From assembly GCA_023627715.1 (NCBI GenBank), contig JAMAHW010000042.1:1-64000 (forward strand): DNA of 64,000 nt. Direction: 5' to 3'. The DNA is from Periconia sp. R9002 (taxonomy: Eukaryota > Ascomycota > Dothideomycetes > Pleosporales > Periconiaceae). The translations under genes and the position numbers were made by a program. Position 1 is the stretch's first letter, and each line of letters starts with the position of its first letter. Positions 1-12,503 of this stretch are shown in pieces. The notes under the pieces are model-generated. The model was not told where the DNA came from and did no database searches. It worked only from the letters and a program-made list of their open reading frames with translations.

Positions 1-271
1 GGGGGGGAAGGGATGCAGATGGAGATTACACAGGTACAAGTATGGGCAGGCGCAAAAGATATATTTGGGATTTTTCTTCTTTTCTGAATTATGAAAGGGT
101 GGATTTGGTTATATATAGCATTTTAAGTTAAATTGAGCAAGTAAATACTATCAACATCGGACTGTACTTTTTGGTAACAGCTGCATGAATCATCATGCCA
201 TGTACGATTTCCGAGTGCATTGACTAGGGAGCAGGACCTATATTTATATTCTTCTCCATTGAAGATATTTT

Positions 272-2112
272 CTAAGTCTCGGTAGCAACGTGCGGAATTT
301 TTGTGAACCAGTTCTCCCAGAACCTCACACCATCTAGGCCTTGTTCGCGGCATAGAGCGCCCGCTTCTTCGGCCATCTCCAACTCCTCCGTAGCTACACC
401 AACGCTCCAACCGAACCACTCTGCAGTTTCCTGTGCGGTAACCCCCCTACCGAATTTCTGCCAGTCCCACGCAGTGTCTGGCGAGGGAGGTTCTGCATGT
501 AGCGAACCGAGCCATGAGACTAAGCTCTCAATCGTCTTCGCGTCAGTTCTATTGCGGCCTTGAACGACCAATAATCCACTCTTAAACTGCCTCAGCCGAA
601 CGGGAAGCTTGAGCTTGTCCCACATCCGAGCAGCTTTTTCGAAATCTGTTGGACTGACAAGTTCGACACCACCCCTTGCTCGGTTGAAGACGGCCCAGAG
701 ATCGACCAGAGTCATGATGCCCCCTTCCTTCTTCAAGATACCGTGAGTATCATCTGTCAGCCACTCGGCCAGATTTCGCGACAATTCGGATACGTAAAGA
801 GACTCAGATCCTGAACCGAGCATGTCTTTCGTGGTTACTAGTCCCAGCGCTGACGCCGATTGAGAGGCCAGCGCGCTAGCTTCTGAGCTGCTGTTCGTGC
901 CCAAATTAGCCTGAGATGCAAACTGCTCAGCTAATGCAATGATTTCTTTGGCGGAGGTCATTAAAGCCTCTAGATCTTCAAATGAGCTGCCGATCATAGC
1001 CTCTGTATTCTTTCGTTGTTCTAAATCTCGCCGTTCCAGACCAGCTATACCGACGACTTTATTTCTACCCAAATCAGGTGAATCTCCATTGGCAGCACCG
1101 TTAAGTCCATCACTCGTTGTTCCAGATGTTGGGCGAGGCTTTGGAATCGGTGGCGCACTCTGAAGGAGCCATTTCCGCTGCACAAGAGCGTTCTTCAGTC
1201 TCTCGTAAAAAATCTTTTCGCCACCTCCTCTAAACGAGAATTTTATACATTCTATGGCTTCGTCTTTGAGAGGGGAGTTCAGAGATGGCCCTGGCGATTC
1301 AATCCTCGTAATCCCTTGAGCCATATCCAAACGCTTATCAGCAATGGAAGCAAGTGAGCTTCCACAAATTTCACATGTGGTCAGAGAAGGATGGTTTTGA
1401 AAGGTGCATCTTGGACACGAAAGGGTGTTGGATCCAACCGCCCCTGTAGCGGATCTTGACGACGTACCTTCATTGTCATCATATTTTGGGGGCAATTCGG
1501 ATGCTTGTCGGTTGGATATCGCCGCGATCGCAGCCTTGACAACATGTACCAAAGGAGGTTTTATACCGCACGCCAGACATGGTGGTATCGGTGTACGTGC
1601 ATTTGCGATTGCGGGGTCAAAGTTGGACGGGACAGGGTTTGAAAAAGAACATATGGGACACACCCAAGTAGCGTTCACCGAGAGGACGGGCACGGGTGCG
1701 GGCGCGGGAATGGTATTTGTGGCTGGGTCATTGGAGGATACTGTAGGCGGGCCACGAGACTGGTTCTTGATAGGCTTGGGATACAAAGTGATTTTGGGCG
1801 ACGACTTCAAAAATCTTGCCTGAAATGGATTAAACCTGCCACAAGACTAGTACAGGTAGCTGCTACACCTACGGAGAATTCATGCCTCTCAACATCTCGC
1901 AAGTTGATTGCTAGGTTCTTCTGGCGTGGCTCTGCCTGGTCAACATAGCACACGCGGTGGGAGGTCAGATAGGCCTGTCCATTCTGATATTCGGGTAGCT
2001 TGAGCTTGGCCGAGTACAACCCAACCGCATCTTGTACGAACAGCAGGGTTTCTTCCGGAAGCAGCGTCGGTCGAAGGGCGGTGGTAAGATCGATCTGATA
2101 TTGGAGGAACAT
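272..2112 (-). CDS. VPS36: Vps36, ESCRT-II subunit
   Basis: ESCRT-II component that binds ubiquitinated cargo and phosphoinositide on endosomes during multivesicular-body sorting. Exons 2112-1873 and 1819-272; the 53-bp intron (GTAGGT...TTTCAG) joins in phase 0 and gives 595 residues. Residues 1-80 are the first half of the GLUE domain (VGLYSAKLKL, AYLTSHRVCYVD). Two NZF-type zinc fingers interrupt it, with Cys at about 134/137/161/164 and 215/218/229/232. The GLUE domain resumes at IKFSFRGGGEKIFYERL, and the EAP30 winged-helix region fills the C-terminal half. NZF fingers inserted in GLUE is also the yeast arrangement. The first ATG fits the family N-terminus (IDLTTALRPTLLPEE). A short upstream exon cannot be excluded. 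Identity is well supported. Confidence 0.93.
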
Positions 2113-2117
2113 TCAGT

Positions 2118-2260
2118 CATGTGTGGCACAAGAAATAGGTGCCAGCAGGGCCAGTGGGACTTGAACTGGAGCCTCACATGGCAGATACGCCCGCACCTTC
2201 TTCACTGACGTTCGTCATTAGCGCGTCTACCAACTACGCTAATCCCTTTTTGGTGAGGCT
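2118..2260 (-). pseudogene. tRNA-like element with Pol III A and B boxes, probably degenerate
   Basis: In the 353-bp gap between VPS36 and the Thp3-like gene, the minus strand carries a perfect A box (TAGCGTAGTTGG, near 2229-2240) inside a D-arm that can pair GCGT with ACGC. About 80 nt downstream is a good B box (AGTTCAAGTCC, near 2150-2160). The spacing would need an intron. I could not fold a full acceptor stem or T stem, so this may be a decayed tRNA or a tRNA-derived fragment. The rest of the gap looks like leader sequence of the two divergent genes. Confidence 0.3.
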
Positions 2261-2465
2261 TGATCTTGGCATGCCCAACCTCGAAGGCCCCTACAAGTCA
2301 GCCGCTTCACCGCACACAAGCAGACCGTCTTCCGTACCACACACCACAATCATCCGCGCTCTCTCCTCTTCTCCCAACCCCCCTCCTTCACTTGTAGACA
2401 CTCATCCATAGCCTTTTGTTCCGTTTTGCTTTAGCCATCCCTCTCGGCACTGGGTTACCCTCACC

Positions 2466-4094
2466 ATGTCGTACCCTGTTTCCGCTCCCACCGTGGCGTG
2501 GACACAGAGTTACAACGTAGTACCTGCCCGCACAAACCTTAGCAAGCCTTCGCCAGCGCTTGCTCCCGTAGGTTTACTCTATATACATGGCCGTATGAAT
2601 CCGATTCACAGTCAGTTGCAGGCAGAGTCAAGTTCCCCCGCAAAACCGGTCAAAGTCGATTGGCCCCCCGCCGTCCGCGAATACGTTGGCCGCGCCTTCG
2701 AGGGCCAGAATGCGATCAAGGGAATCACGAGAGAGGAGGTGACCAAAAAGCTCAAGGAAGTGATCGGTTTCTTCGCAGAACGATCTCAGCTCGATAGTGT
2801 GACGTGGTCGACTTATCCGTTACCCCAAGAACTCCTTCGTGACGAGCGCTTGGCCTCAGCAGATTACCCAGCAGTCAAGCCTGCTGTCGGCAGCACCACT
2901 AACACTGCACCTGACAACATCCAGTCCAAAAAGCGTAAATCGCAGGAGCGGGACGAGCTCCAGACCCATCAACCCACGACCCCTGGGCGCAAAACTAATA
3001 ACCTAGAAGACCGCATCACATTCACCGGCGGCAATGAGAAGCGTCAGAAGAAGAATGGCCTTGCTCGAGATACCCAAAGTAAGTTTGATCAAAATGATCT
3101 CGAAAAGCGCAGACAGCGCTTCAACCTTGGTAACGCCACTACCAATGGTATTGCCAATAGACCCATGCCACCCTGGGTTGCTTCCCGCAAAGACTCTGAC
3201 TCAGATATGAACACGGCACCTGTCGTCGGCACCAATCTACAGCTCGAAAAGAGTTATTTCCGCCTCACTGCTCCCCCCAAAGCCGAGACTGTGCGTCCGC
3301 AGCATGTCTTGGAGAAGACGCTCCAGATGCTTACGCGGAAGTGGAAAGAGGAGAAAAATTACGGTTACATATGCAATCAGTTCAAATCCCTGCGCCAGGA
3401 TCTCACTGTCCAACATATCAAGAATGCATTCACGGTGAAAGTATACGAACTGCATGCGCGAATCGCTCTGGAAAAGGGGGATTTGGGTGAGTATAATCAG
3501 TGCCAGACGCAACTCAAGGCACTGTATTCGCAGAGACTAGGAGGGAACCCTGCCGAGTTCACCGCATACCGCATTCTCTACTTTGTGTATACGTGCAACA
3601 AGACCGACATGAACGACTTGTTGGCAGAATTAACCCCCGCAGACAAAACCCATCCGTGGATCAAACATGCTCTTGACGTGCGTTCATCGTTAGCTCTCGG
3701 CAACTATCACAAATTCTTCCAGCTGTATCTCGATGCTCCAAACATGGGCAGCTATCTGATGGACATGTTCATCGAGCGTGAGCGACTCCATGCTCTCGCT
3801 AACATCTCCAAAGCGTATGTATCACCCATTTTCACGTTTGTTAACCAAGGCTGACTTGCAAATAGATACATGACAGTTCCATTGCGCTTTTTGACGGACG
3901 AGCTCAGCTTTGACAACGAGGACGCCTGCCGTGAATTCATTCAGTCCGCCGTTGACCCCCAGAACGTTTTTGAAACAAAGCTGGACAACCAAGGCCGCGG
4001 ACACACTCGGGTCAAAGTAAAAGAAGCTGCTAATGTATTCGAACAACTCCGAGCGGCGGCTTTCCGAAAAGTAGACATCAAAGGTCAGCTTTGA
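2466..4094 (+). CDS. SAC3/GANP-domain protein, Thp3-like
   Basis: Exons 2466-3814 and 3866-4094. The 51-bp intron (GTATGT, branch GCTGAC, acceptor AATAG) joins as K-A-Y-M, giving 525 residues. The C-terminal half, from about residue 270, is the SAC3/GANP helical fold: LTRKWKEEKNYGYICNQFKS, then LRQDLTVQHIKNAFTVKVYE, then helical repeats up to MDMFIERERLHAL. The closest named relatives are yeast Thp3 and human LENG8, which act in transcription elongation and mRNA processing. The N-terminal half is low complexity and rich in K, Q and S with basic runs (KKRKSQE, EKRQKKN), likely nuclear localisation signals. It is divergent from VPS36, with starts 353 bp apart. The family is clear; exact orthology is inferred. 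Confidence 0.85.
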
Positions 4095-6121
4095 ACGCGC
4101 ATGACGATGGACATTTTGAACTCTCTTCTCATGCGTGTTTTTCTTCTCTCGGACCTTCTGAAGTCGCATTTTCTCTCACATTTTGTTTGGATACCCCACG
4201 TCAGTTTTTCGTACGTTAGCACATATGGGCCGAGGTGGTGCAAGAAAGCACTCTGTGTCGATTCCATTGGGGGGAAAACATGAATTATCCGGTATCATAT
4301 TAACACGCGTTTCCCCGATGTCACCGACCGGGACAGTGGATATCCGATCTATGCACAGCCAGGCGCGAAAGGTTGTACGTGTAGCCCCCATACGTTGCGT
4401 GTATCAAGGCTTTATTTTCGGAAGCGGACCAGGTTAGGAAGGAGGGGTGATTTGAGCGAGCGAGGGAGCCAGCCAGGAAAAGGAAAAGATGGCTGTAGGG
4501 CTGGGAAGGCGAAGAGCCAAGATGGATCGATGTTGGGACATGGGTGGATTGGCTGGGCTGCTTTGTGGGCGCTGCTGAAACGTGGAGCTGGACGGCTCAC
4601 AAATGCCCGATGATCACACGTGGGTGGGATCTCTAATGGGTACCCTCGGGAGTGCGCCAAGGCATCAATTTCAATTCACATTGCCCAAAATGATCAATCA
4701 GCCACAATGGATGCGTAAAATTTGAAATTCATGATTTTTTTCCTCTTTTCTGCGGGTGAAGTATGGTTTCTATGGGACGGGCGTTGCTTTTTCCGTCTTG
4801 TCTTGCTTTGACGCGCTGTAACACCCTTGGTTGGGCACAGCACTGGGCACGGGCGAATTAGAATTGGACGAGGAGCGGGCGGCGGCAATGCGATGAAAAG
4901 CTTGCTCACGCGGACAGTTGATTGAAATGAATGGATGGATCTTGATTAATCTCGCTGTGGCTTCGCCTTTGTTCGATGTGATTTGTGTAGGGATGCGTGG
5001 TAGGGTAGGTGGGTACTGTTACTCGTACAGTAGGCAGGCGGCTGGGTAACAGGACCCAATCAGGGTGGAGAAGCGGGGGTTCGGGGATGTGATTTGCTGG
5101 GACTAGGCGGGCAGCAAGAAGAGAACAAACATCAGATCAACAACACACACCCACACACATACACATACCTACATACATATGCAATGAATGCAGCAGTGAC
5201 ATTTTATTATAATTGGATCGGATTGTGACGCCTTTTCCCTTTCGACGCACCCGCCTACATAAACGTCCAACAAAAAGTGAGTCGAACTGGCCGTCGCAGC
5301 TAGATGATGGAGTGTGGAACATCAAAGTCATGTCAAGTTTTTTTACACACACTCACTCTTCCCCCGCCCATGGCTTGTTTTGGGCTGGATTGGGAAGGGG
5401 TAGGCAGGCGGGTTTGATGCAACGGCGCTTTTTTTTGGCCTTGTTGCGTTTTGCGACTGACTGGTTTGTCGAGGGATGCCAGACAGCTACCCAGCCGTTT
5501 TCGTAGTAGCACGCAAACATTTTGCTTTACTTGGAGCATGTGTGGCTATGCTTGGTGCTGTGGTGTTTATGTGCCCGAGTCGACATGAGTTGTGTAGGTG
5601 ACTATGGGATTGGAGGGGAAGTGGGGTTGATATGGCACCGTGGCATACATGTGTATGCATGTGTATACCAAACGGCACTCCACCGCCATGCAATAATCGA
5701 TGGGGATAAGCGGGGGAAGGAAGGTATGAAATGAAATGCCCGCATTGGCAGAAAAAAGAAAGAGGGGTCAATTGGATACATGCACGTTACCGCCAGCGCG
5801 GGCGGCGCACGCAGGTTTTGGACACGAGGGGTAGATAAAATGCCGTCTGGTCAAACTCTGGGTCGCACACAGGCTGGCTCGCGGTTAAAAGAATCGAGGA
5901 TGCAGCTTTTGGGGTGGGGAGGAAACGTCAGAAGTGTAGAGACATGCGTGTCTTGTCTTGTCTTGTCTTGTGCTGTACGGGTACCTAGGTGGGTGGGTGT
6001 TTTAGGCGTATGCAATGCGTTGCGATGGGCCCTGGCTAGTAAAACTGGGGTATCGTTCGTTGGTTCATCATGGACAGACAGGTCCGTTTCGTTGAATAGT
6101 GTAGACAGTAGAGTAACTCGA

Positions 6122-6151
6122 CTGTTCTGTTCTGTTCTGTTCCGTTCCGTT
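6122..6151. repeat. CTGTT microsatellite
   Basis: Six pentamer copies of TGTTC/CTGTT drifting to CGTTC. It lies in the interval upstream of BEM1. Confidence 0.85.
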
Positions 6152-6371
6152 CATGCAAACTGGCGGCATAGCATTGCAAAGGTGCGGCGAGCGGCAAAAG
6201 GCTTTTCTTTTCTGGAGCTTTTGGCTCCTTTCATCATCCTGGGCAGACTATTCCCGGCGTCTTGCTGCGCCAGCACGCCGGCCTATCCATGCAGATGGGC
6301 ATGCCAGGCCCTGCCGTGCCATGCGCAACAGGGCCAAACCAAAACGCCCCGGCCGCTGACCCTGTGGACAG

Positions 6372-6403
6372 TGAGTGAATGAATGAATGAATGGATGGAT
6401 GGA
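6372..6403. repeat. GAAT/GATG tetranucleotide repeat
   Basis: Four GAAT units followed by three GGAT units. It lies in the BEM1 upstream region. Confidence 0.8.
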
Positions 6404-7441
6404 CTTGAAGCTGTTCTGGTCTGTCGTCACCCCACCTTCCACTGCCATGCCACTGCCACCACCGACGCCTTCCAGCCGCCATCCATGGCCGACGCGCAGC
6501 GCAGCGCACAAAGAAAATAAGCACACACCCTCGATCCCTCCCGTTCCATTTCCCTCCCTTGTCATTCGCCCACTCTCGCTGCTTCGAAGCCTCTTTCTTT
6601 TTTCCTCTTCTGCTACTCGCCCCTTGCTTGCTTGCTTCACTTCTATTACTCACTTTCTTGCTTGCTTGTTTGCTTGGACTTCTCTCGCACCTCTTCGGAC
6701 CACGCTTCTACGTAATTCCATACGGAAACACCCTGGCCCGTTCGTGGGCTTGGCTTGGTGCTTTGTCCGATCGCTCGCTGTGTAATCCGCAACTGGAGGT
6801 TACGCACCCTCGAACTTGTATCAGCCACGCCGTCGCGGAGGAATAAGCATCAGACGCACGCCGCCTACTCATAGTCAAGGTTGGACAGACACCATCCACC
6901 ACTCCAGCTGCAAGAGACGCCGGCACCCACAGAGACTTTGTGCACTATTGCCTATATCGTAACATTACCTATAGTCAACTGCGCACCCACGTCGGCCACA
7001 GACGCCGCCCACGCCAGACCCCGTCATCCTCCCCCTCTGTCCCCGTTGAAGCTCCCACCACCACACCTACGGCACAGCACGCCTTTGCTCTGCATCCCTT
7101 CCCTTCCAAAAACCGCCATATCGCTGCCTGCAGCCCTACGCCATCGCCAGACGGCCTTCACCTCCATTACTTTCGCTGGCGCCGTGCACGGTCCCTCCCC
7201 GAATCATTTCTCCCTTGTCCCCAGCTCGCTGGCGGCCCAAGCCAACCTGCCGGCTTCGATCCTGGTCGCCCGCACATCACAACGCAATCAAACCAAACCC
7301 CGTTCGCAACTCACCCAACACCTTGCTCCTCGCACTACCCCTTCACCACCGCATCGACCCTCTCTCTCTCTCAGTCCCCTTCCTCGTATAAAAATAATAG
7401 ACTTCCCAACCTTGTGGTAGCAGCACCACCTCTCGGCGGCC

Positions 7442-9585
7442 ATGATGAAGGTATGCGCCCCCGCCCCATAGCCACCCTTTCCACGTACTCCGGCCGCCTA
7501 CGCTTCCGAGTCATGCGCTGTTCTCTGTTTCGTTCCAACCGTGCTAACTCACATCGTAGTTTCGACGGTCGATGAAGAGCGAGAAAGACAATCGCCCTCA
7601 CCATGTCTCCATTCCGCCCAAAGATGCCATCGCCATTGTACCGCCCAAGAAGGTGAGTTGCTCCTTTGTCTCTCTCGACCGTTTTCTCTATGCGCTTTGG
7701 CCCCGCCAGCTGCTGACCATCTTATCACGTAAAACCAGGTCATAAAAGCCCTCTACGATTACACCCACACGCCCCCCGACCCCGGGTACCTCAGCTTCTC
7801 GCAGGGCGATTTCCTTCACGTTGTAGGCCGCGAAAATGATAGCGATTGGTACGAAGCCTGCAATCCGTTGCACAACACCCGCGGTCTGGTGCCCGTCTCC
7901 TATTTCGAGGGTGTAGGGAAAACAGTACGAGATAGCGCTGGCTCCGCAAGATCAGGCCCTCCGGCCGCACCTCACGATTCCGGATATCAGGAGCGCAGCA
8001 TAACAAGCCCGGCGAGCACAGATGATGGCATGAAGCCCGGTGGTCGCCAATCAAAGCAACCAAGCATGGGAGGTATGGGCGGCATGGGGGGTATGGGAGC
8101 AGGAGCCATGGCTGCAATGATGATGGGAAAGGGTTCGGGCGCAATGGTCTACGGCATCGTGATTTACGACTTCAAGGCAGAGCGACCCGACGAGCTCGAG
8201 GCAAAAGAGGGGGAAGCCATTATTGTCATTGCACAATCTAACCCCGAGTGGTTTGTCGCAAAACCCATCACACGACTTGGAGGCCCTGGCTTGATCCCCG
8301 TATCGTTTATCGAGATTCGCGACATGAGCACAGGCAAGGCTGTGCCCGACCCGCAAGAGGCTGTCCGCCGCGCAGGCGTGCCCAAGGTGGAGGAATGGAA
8401 GAAGATGGCTGCCGACTACAAAAACGGCAGTATTCCCCTCGGCAAGCTCGAGCAAAACTCGCAGCAGACGCTGCAGCAAGGTATGGAGCGCATGAGCCTG
8501 AGCAACAAGAGTCAGACGGGCGGGGCTCCCAACGGCGGTTATGGCCAACAGAACCCAGTGAGTTTTGCCTAATAAGTGAAATAGCCCGAATTTTTCCTAA
8601 TCAGTCACTGCAGGGTTCCCATTCGCGAAATGCATCCCTTGCCCAACGACAGCAATACGACTCATCCGAGGCAAACCTGCTTGCGCCCGTCAAGGCAAGC
8701 GTACCACGGTACTGCTTCGCTGACGACATATTCTGGTTCATTATCGAGTGTGAGATGTCCGATGGACGCCACTGGGAGCTGCAGCGTCTGTACCAAGACT
8801 TTTACGATCTTCAGATTCAGCTGATTGCGACATACCCCGTGGAAGCGGGTACCAGTGGAGCGGGCGAACGCACGCTACCTTTCATGCCCGGGCCAGTCAC
8901 CTACGTCACTGACAACATTTCCAATGGCCGCCGCGCGAATTTGGACGAGTACATCAAGAATTTGCTAACTCTGGGCCCACACATCACCAATGGTTACCTC
9001 GTCAAGAAGTTTTTCGATCCAAGAACCGGCGACTACGAGATTGATCCGGAGATTGCAGCGACCGAAGAATACCGTCTGTCGCAACAGTCTGCACAGTCCT
9101 CGAATCCATCACAAGGAGGCTCGAGACAGTCTTCTGCCGATCATCTGCAAGCCACGACTCCACAAACCCCATACTCGACAGGGTCCAATTATCCGAGCCA
9201 CCAACGCGGCCACTCCATCGGCAGCCAGTCCTACGGTCTCAATCCGCCCCCCATCCAGCAACAGCATTCGACCCTCTCAGCTTCATCGGTCTCGACCACG
9301 GCCACCAACACAGCCTCTGGCGGAAGTACTACCAAGATCAAGGTGTGGTTTGACGAAAACACTTGCGTCGTTATCCGCATGCAGTCCATGCGATACACGG
9401 ATCTATATGCCAAACTGAAGGAGAGAAGAGACATGGACAAACCCGAAGAAAAGAACGAGGAGCTGTTCATCGAATACCGGGATGAGACCGAAGGCCAATA
9501 CTACCCGATTGAGAATGACGAGGACCTGGAGATTGCAGTCAAACGGAATCCCAAACTGGTCATGTCCGTGACCCCTGCCCGATGA
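7442..9585 (+). CDS. BEM1: Bem1-type polarity scaffold
   Basis: Scaffold that joins Cdc42, its GEF and PAK kinase at sites of polarised growth. Exons 7442-7450, 7560-7652, 7739-8557 and 8614-9585; all junctions keep frame, giving 630 residues. The first coding exon is only nine bases (Met-Met-Lys), followed by a 109-bp intron with branch GCTAAC. Domains in order: SH3-1 at about 35-95 (ALYDY, VPVSYFE), a Met/Gly-rich linker at about 144-169 (repeated GGM), SH3-2 at about 171-227 (IYDFKAERPDELEAKEGE, GLIPVSFIEI), PX at about 335-455 (RYCFADDIFWFIIECEM, GRRANLDEYIKNLL), a Ser/Gln-rich linker, and a C-terminal PB1 domain at about 546-630 (TKIKVWFDE, IENDEDLEIAVKRNPKL) that would bind Cdc24. Domain order and length fit Bem1. 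Confidence 0.95.
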
Positions 9586-11286
9586 ATTCTTTTTCCGCAT
9601 CCCTTTCTTCTCTCTCCGCGTTGGTGTCTCGTTGTTTCTCTTAGCGTCATCTGCCACTTATTTACCACTTTCTTGGTTGTTCTGGGTTCTGGATTTGCAT
9701 TGCGTGGGTCAAGGTTCATCAATAGGGGAAGCATCGACAGCTCCCTTCCCGTCTTGGAGATTAGTCCCTCTCTTTTCCTCGTCCGTTCACATTTTCCCCC
9801 GACTTGGTGATGGGAGCATTGGTAATGGGTCAAACTGGACTATTCTCTTTCTTGTTCCTCCTTCTCTTTGTTCTCTTCTATAGTGTTTGGCGTTTCAAAA
9901 AGGAAGCGGATTGGTCGAACCTAGGATTGACTTTGCGGGTGACCGGTCATTTTTTTTGGAGATGGAGCATTTGGAGTACAGGGGGTCAATTTTGTGGGAT
10001 GCTCGCTTTTTTTCTTTTCTTGCTGCGTTTTCTTTATTCCCCGAGACTCCTCTTCTGAGTCCTTTTTTGCGGTTTTCGTGTTCCCTCCTTTCTTGCTCTT
10101 TTACTCCACTTTGAGTGTTTTGGTGTTTGGAGAGGCGGATGGCAGGGGCGGTTTTGGCTTGGTTTGGCTTGGGTCGAAGTTGTTATGTTTGGAGCTTGTT
10201 GAAGAAAGAAGCTTTCTTTGTTGTTCACCTAGACAAATGACGGGAATTACTGGGAATGAGATGAGATGAGAAAGATGTAGCTCACGCGATGAATTACGAA
10301 TTGAAAGTAGTTGGGATGAGGCTAGTAATCAACCTTTTACTTTTTTTTATTTCTTTAGACTGACTGGGGAGAAACAAAAATGATGTGCTATATTCTGAAA
10401 CCTTCTTTTTTTTGTTCATGCTCCTCTCTTTCTTGGTCGTTTATTGTTCTGTCTCCGCTGTTCGTAAAACGGGGTGGTGGAGCTTCTCCATGTTTGAGGG
10501 GGTGTTTATACATGTGTAGGGGTCCACAGATAGTGACATGACAGCACTACGGAAACAGATGAACATTGAATATATGTAAACATTTTACCTTGCACCCGAA
10601 CACTACCTCTTCCCATCCTACACCAAATCACGAACGCCATGTAATAACATACAGCTACCAACAAATTATCTCTTACAAGTAGCACCACCTACAAATACCT
10701 AACAACGAACGCGGATACCCACGGCCATCCCTCCGATCTTCGGTCCTTTTAACCCTTCTCGGCCACCATCCCCCCCGTCTGCGTCTGTGCACCCCATCCA
10801 ATGTGGGACGTTCCGCCAAAACCAACCAACCTTGCACGGTTTGTTCGTCAGCGGAGAACGGAAAAGGGACCGAGCGACCGCGGGAACTTGTGGAACGTCT
10901 TCTCTTTTTTTACGATTCTTTCTCCACACTTTTTGTTTTGAGTGTGTGGAATTGTGTGAGAGGACGCATTCAGTTTTTGTTTTCTGTTTCTTGGTTTTGG
11001 ATTTGGAGAAAACGCGCGCGCGCGCGCTGGCTTGACTCGAGCGAGCTGGGAGTAAGGAAGGTGGTTCCGACTGCACACAGGGAAAAGAAGAGGAGGAGGA
11101 AGAAGAAGAAGATAAAAAGGAGGAATCTAGATTGGTATATGCGGTGCTGCGAGAAGCGTCCGTCTTGCCATTGCCAGGAGATCGGAACGGGCGGCGGCTG
11201 GAGCTGGATTCGCGACGATAATGCGCGCGGGAGAAGAAAAGCAAACACAGACACAAGCACAACAACGTTTCATTGACGCTTCCACG
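9586..11286. other. gene-free interval between BEM1 and the next gene
   Basis: T-rich 3' flank of BEM1 (9586-10500), then mixed sequence with a CG dinucleotide run at 11013-11027 and a purine-rich tract at 11080-11120 just before the next gene. Open frames here are low complexity, and I see no supported gene. Confidence 0.55.
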
Positions 11287-12503
11287 ATGTCGACGACGAC
11301 CGCGACGAAAGATACAGCGACACCACCGACGAGTATGCGCGATATAAAAGAGGGAGAGTGGCCTACGCCCGCGTTACCAACCCCCAAACTCCCCACCGTC
11401 CCTTCTCCAAAAATCCCCTCTATACCGGCGCTATCATTACCCTCCGCTCCCACCACATCAATACCATCGACGACCTCATTGCCGTCCTCACCGTTATCGT
11501 CTACAAAAGTGCCGGATGCAACGAGGTTGGTCACGGAGAACACACAATGGAACACACACAAGCTGGGAATGCGGGTCGGCATCGACGCGGTGGCTGCGGC
11601 GAGCGCGGGCGTGCTTGTCGCGCCGCTTATCACCATGATTGATAAGGGCATTATCGAGAACGCGAGTGGGCGGTGCTCGCTGAAGGAGAGTCTGAAGACG
11701 AGCTTTTGGGAGCTTGCGCGGCGGCCGCTGGGGTTTTTGACCGGGAGGCCGTTTTGTTTGATCTTGGTAAGTGCATTCATCACGATGCTTCCGTTATGGC
11801 TTTATACGGGAGAAGCAGGAAGGTCTTTGAAAGGGCAAGGAAAAGGGGGGAAAAAAAGAAACATACAGAAATACTAACACCTCCCCCCACACAGACCCTC
11901 TACTTCGGAACCTACTTCACAGCCAACACCATCGACACGACCTCCACCACCCTCTCCCCACCCTCCCCTTCCACCTCCTACACCCAAACCACCTCCGGCA
12001 CCCCCAAATTCCTCGCAACCTCGACCTCCAACCTCGCCCTCTGCCTCTACAAAGACTCCCGCTTCACCCAACTCTTCTCCTCCACCACCTCAACCACCAA
12101 ACGCCCCGTCCCCCTCCCCACCTTCGCCCTCTTCACCATCCGCGACTGCCTCACCATCTTCGCCTCCTTCAACCTCCCTCCCCTCCTCGCCCCGCACCTC
12201 GACAAGCAAATGTCCGACAACATCCGCGCGTACGTGTCCAGCGCGAGCGTCGCGCAGTTTGTTACGCCGGCCGCTGTCCAAATATTCAGCACCCCCTTGC
12301 ATTTACTGGGTTTGGATCTGTATAACCGCCCCAACGCCGCGACGGGCAAAGTCCCCATCTGGGGCCCGGATGGTCGCGTCAAGAGAGTCGTGCGGGATTG
12401 GGGTATGAGCGCGCTTGCCCGCATGGGCAGGATTGTACCGGCTTTTGGGGTGGGAGGGGTGGTTAATGCGAAGGTCAGACGGGGGTTGATGGCGAGGGTT
12501 TGA
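11287..12503 (+). CDS. conserved-looking fungal membrane protein, unknown function
   Basis: Exons 11287-11766 and 11895-12503. The 128-bp intron (GTAAGT...CACACAG) is phase 0, giving 362 residues. I chose the ATG at 11287 (context CACGATGTC) over an in-frame ATG at 11221, which would add 22 polar residues. The first 80 residues are rich in Pro, Ser and Thr. The body has several hydrophobic stretches (VGIDAVAAASAGVLVAPLIT; LGFLTGRPFCLILTLYFGTY; FALFTIRDCLTIFASFNLPP) and ends with a basic tail (NAKVRRGLMARV). Amphipathic membrane segments separated by short loops, plus repeated RP/GP turns, suggest a multi-pass organelle membrane protein, perhaps mitochondrial. I do not recognise the family. 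Strand-opposite frames at 11127-11783 and 12047-12532 are shadows of these exons. Confidence 0.75.

Larger units (their letters stand above)
4095..7441. other. long gene-free interval and leader of BEM1
   Basis: No open frame here has convincing protein character. The segment holds short tandem repeats (CA-rich 5140-5182, TCTTG 5949-5970, CTGTT 6122-6151, GAATG/GATG 6372-6403) and, from about 6500, CT-rich pyrimidine tracts typical of long 5' leaders in front of polarity genes. Open frames at 6881-7575 are leader sequence biased to C and T. Confidence 0.6.

Noticed and set aside
6881..7575. Two overlapping open frames of 179 and 211 residues before BEM1
   Set aside because: Pro/Ser/His-rich readings of a CT-rich leader; one runs through the first BEM1 intron.
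11127..11783. 218-residue open frame antisense to the 11287-12503 gene
   Set aside because: It mirrors the coding strand's biased codons; the plus-strand frame splices correctly and reads as protein.
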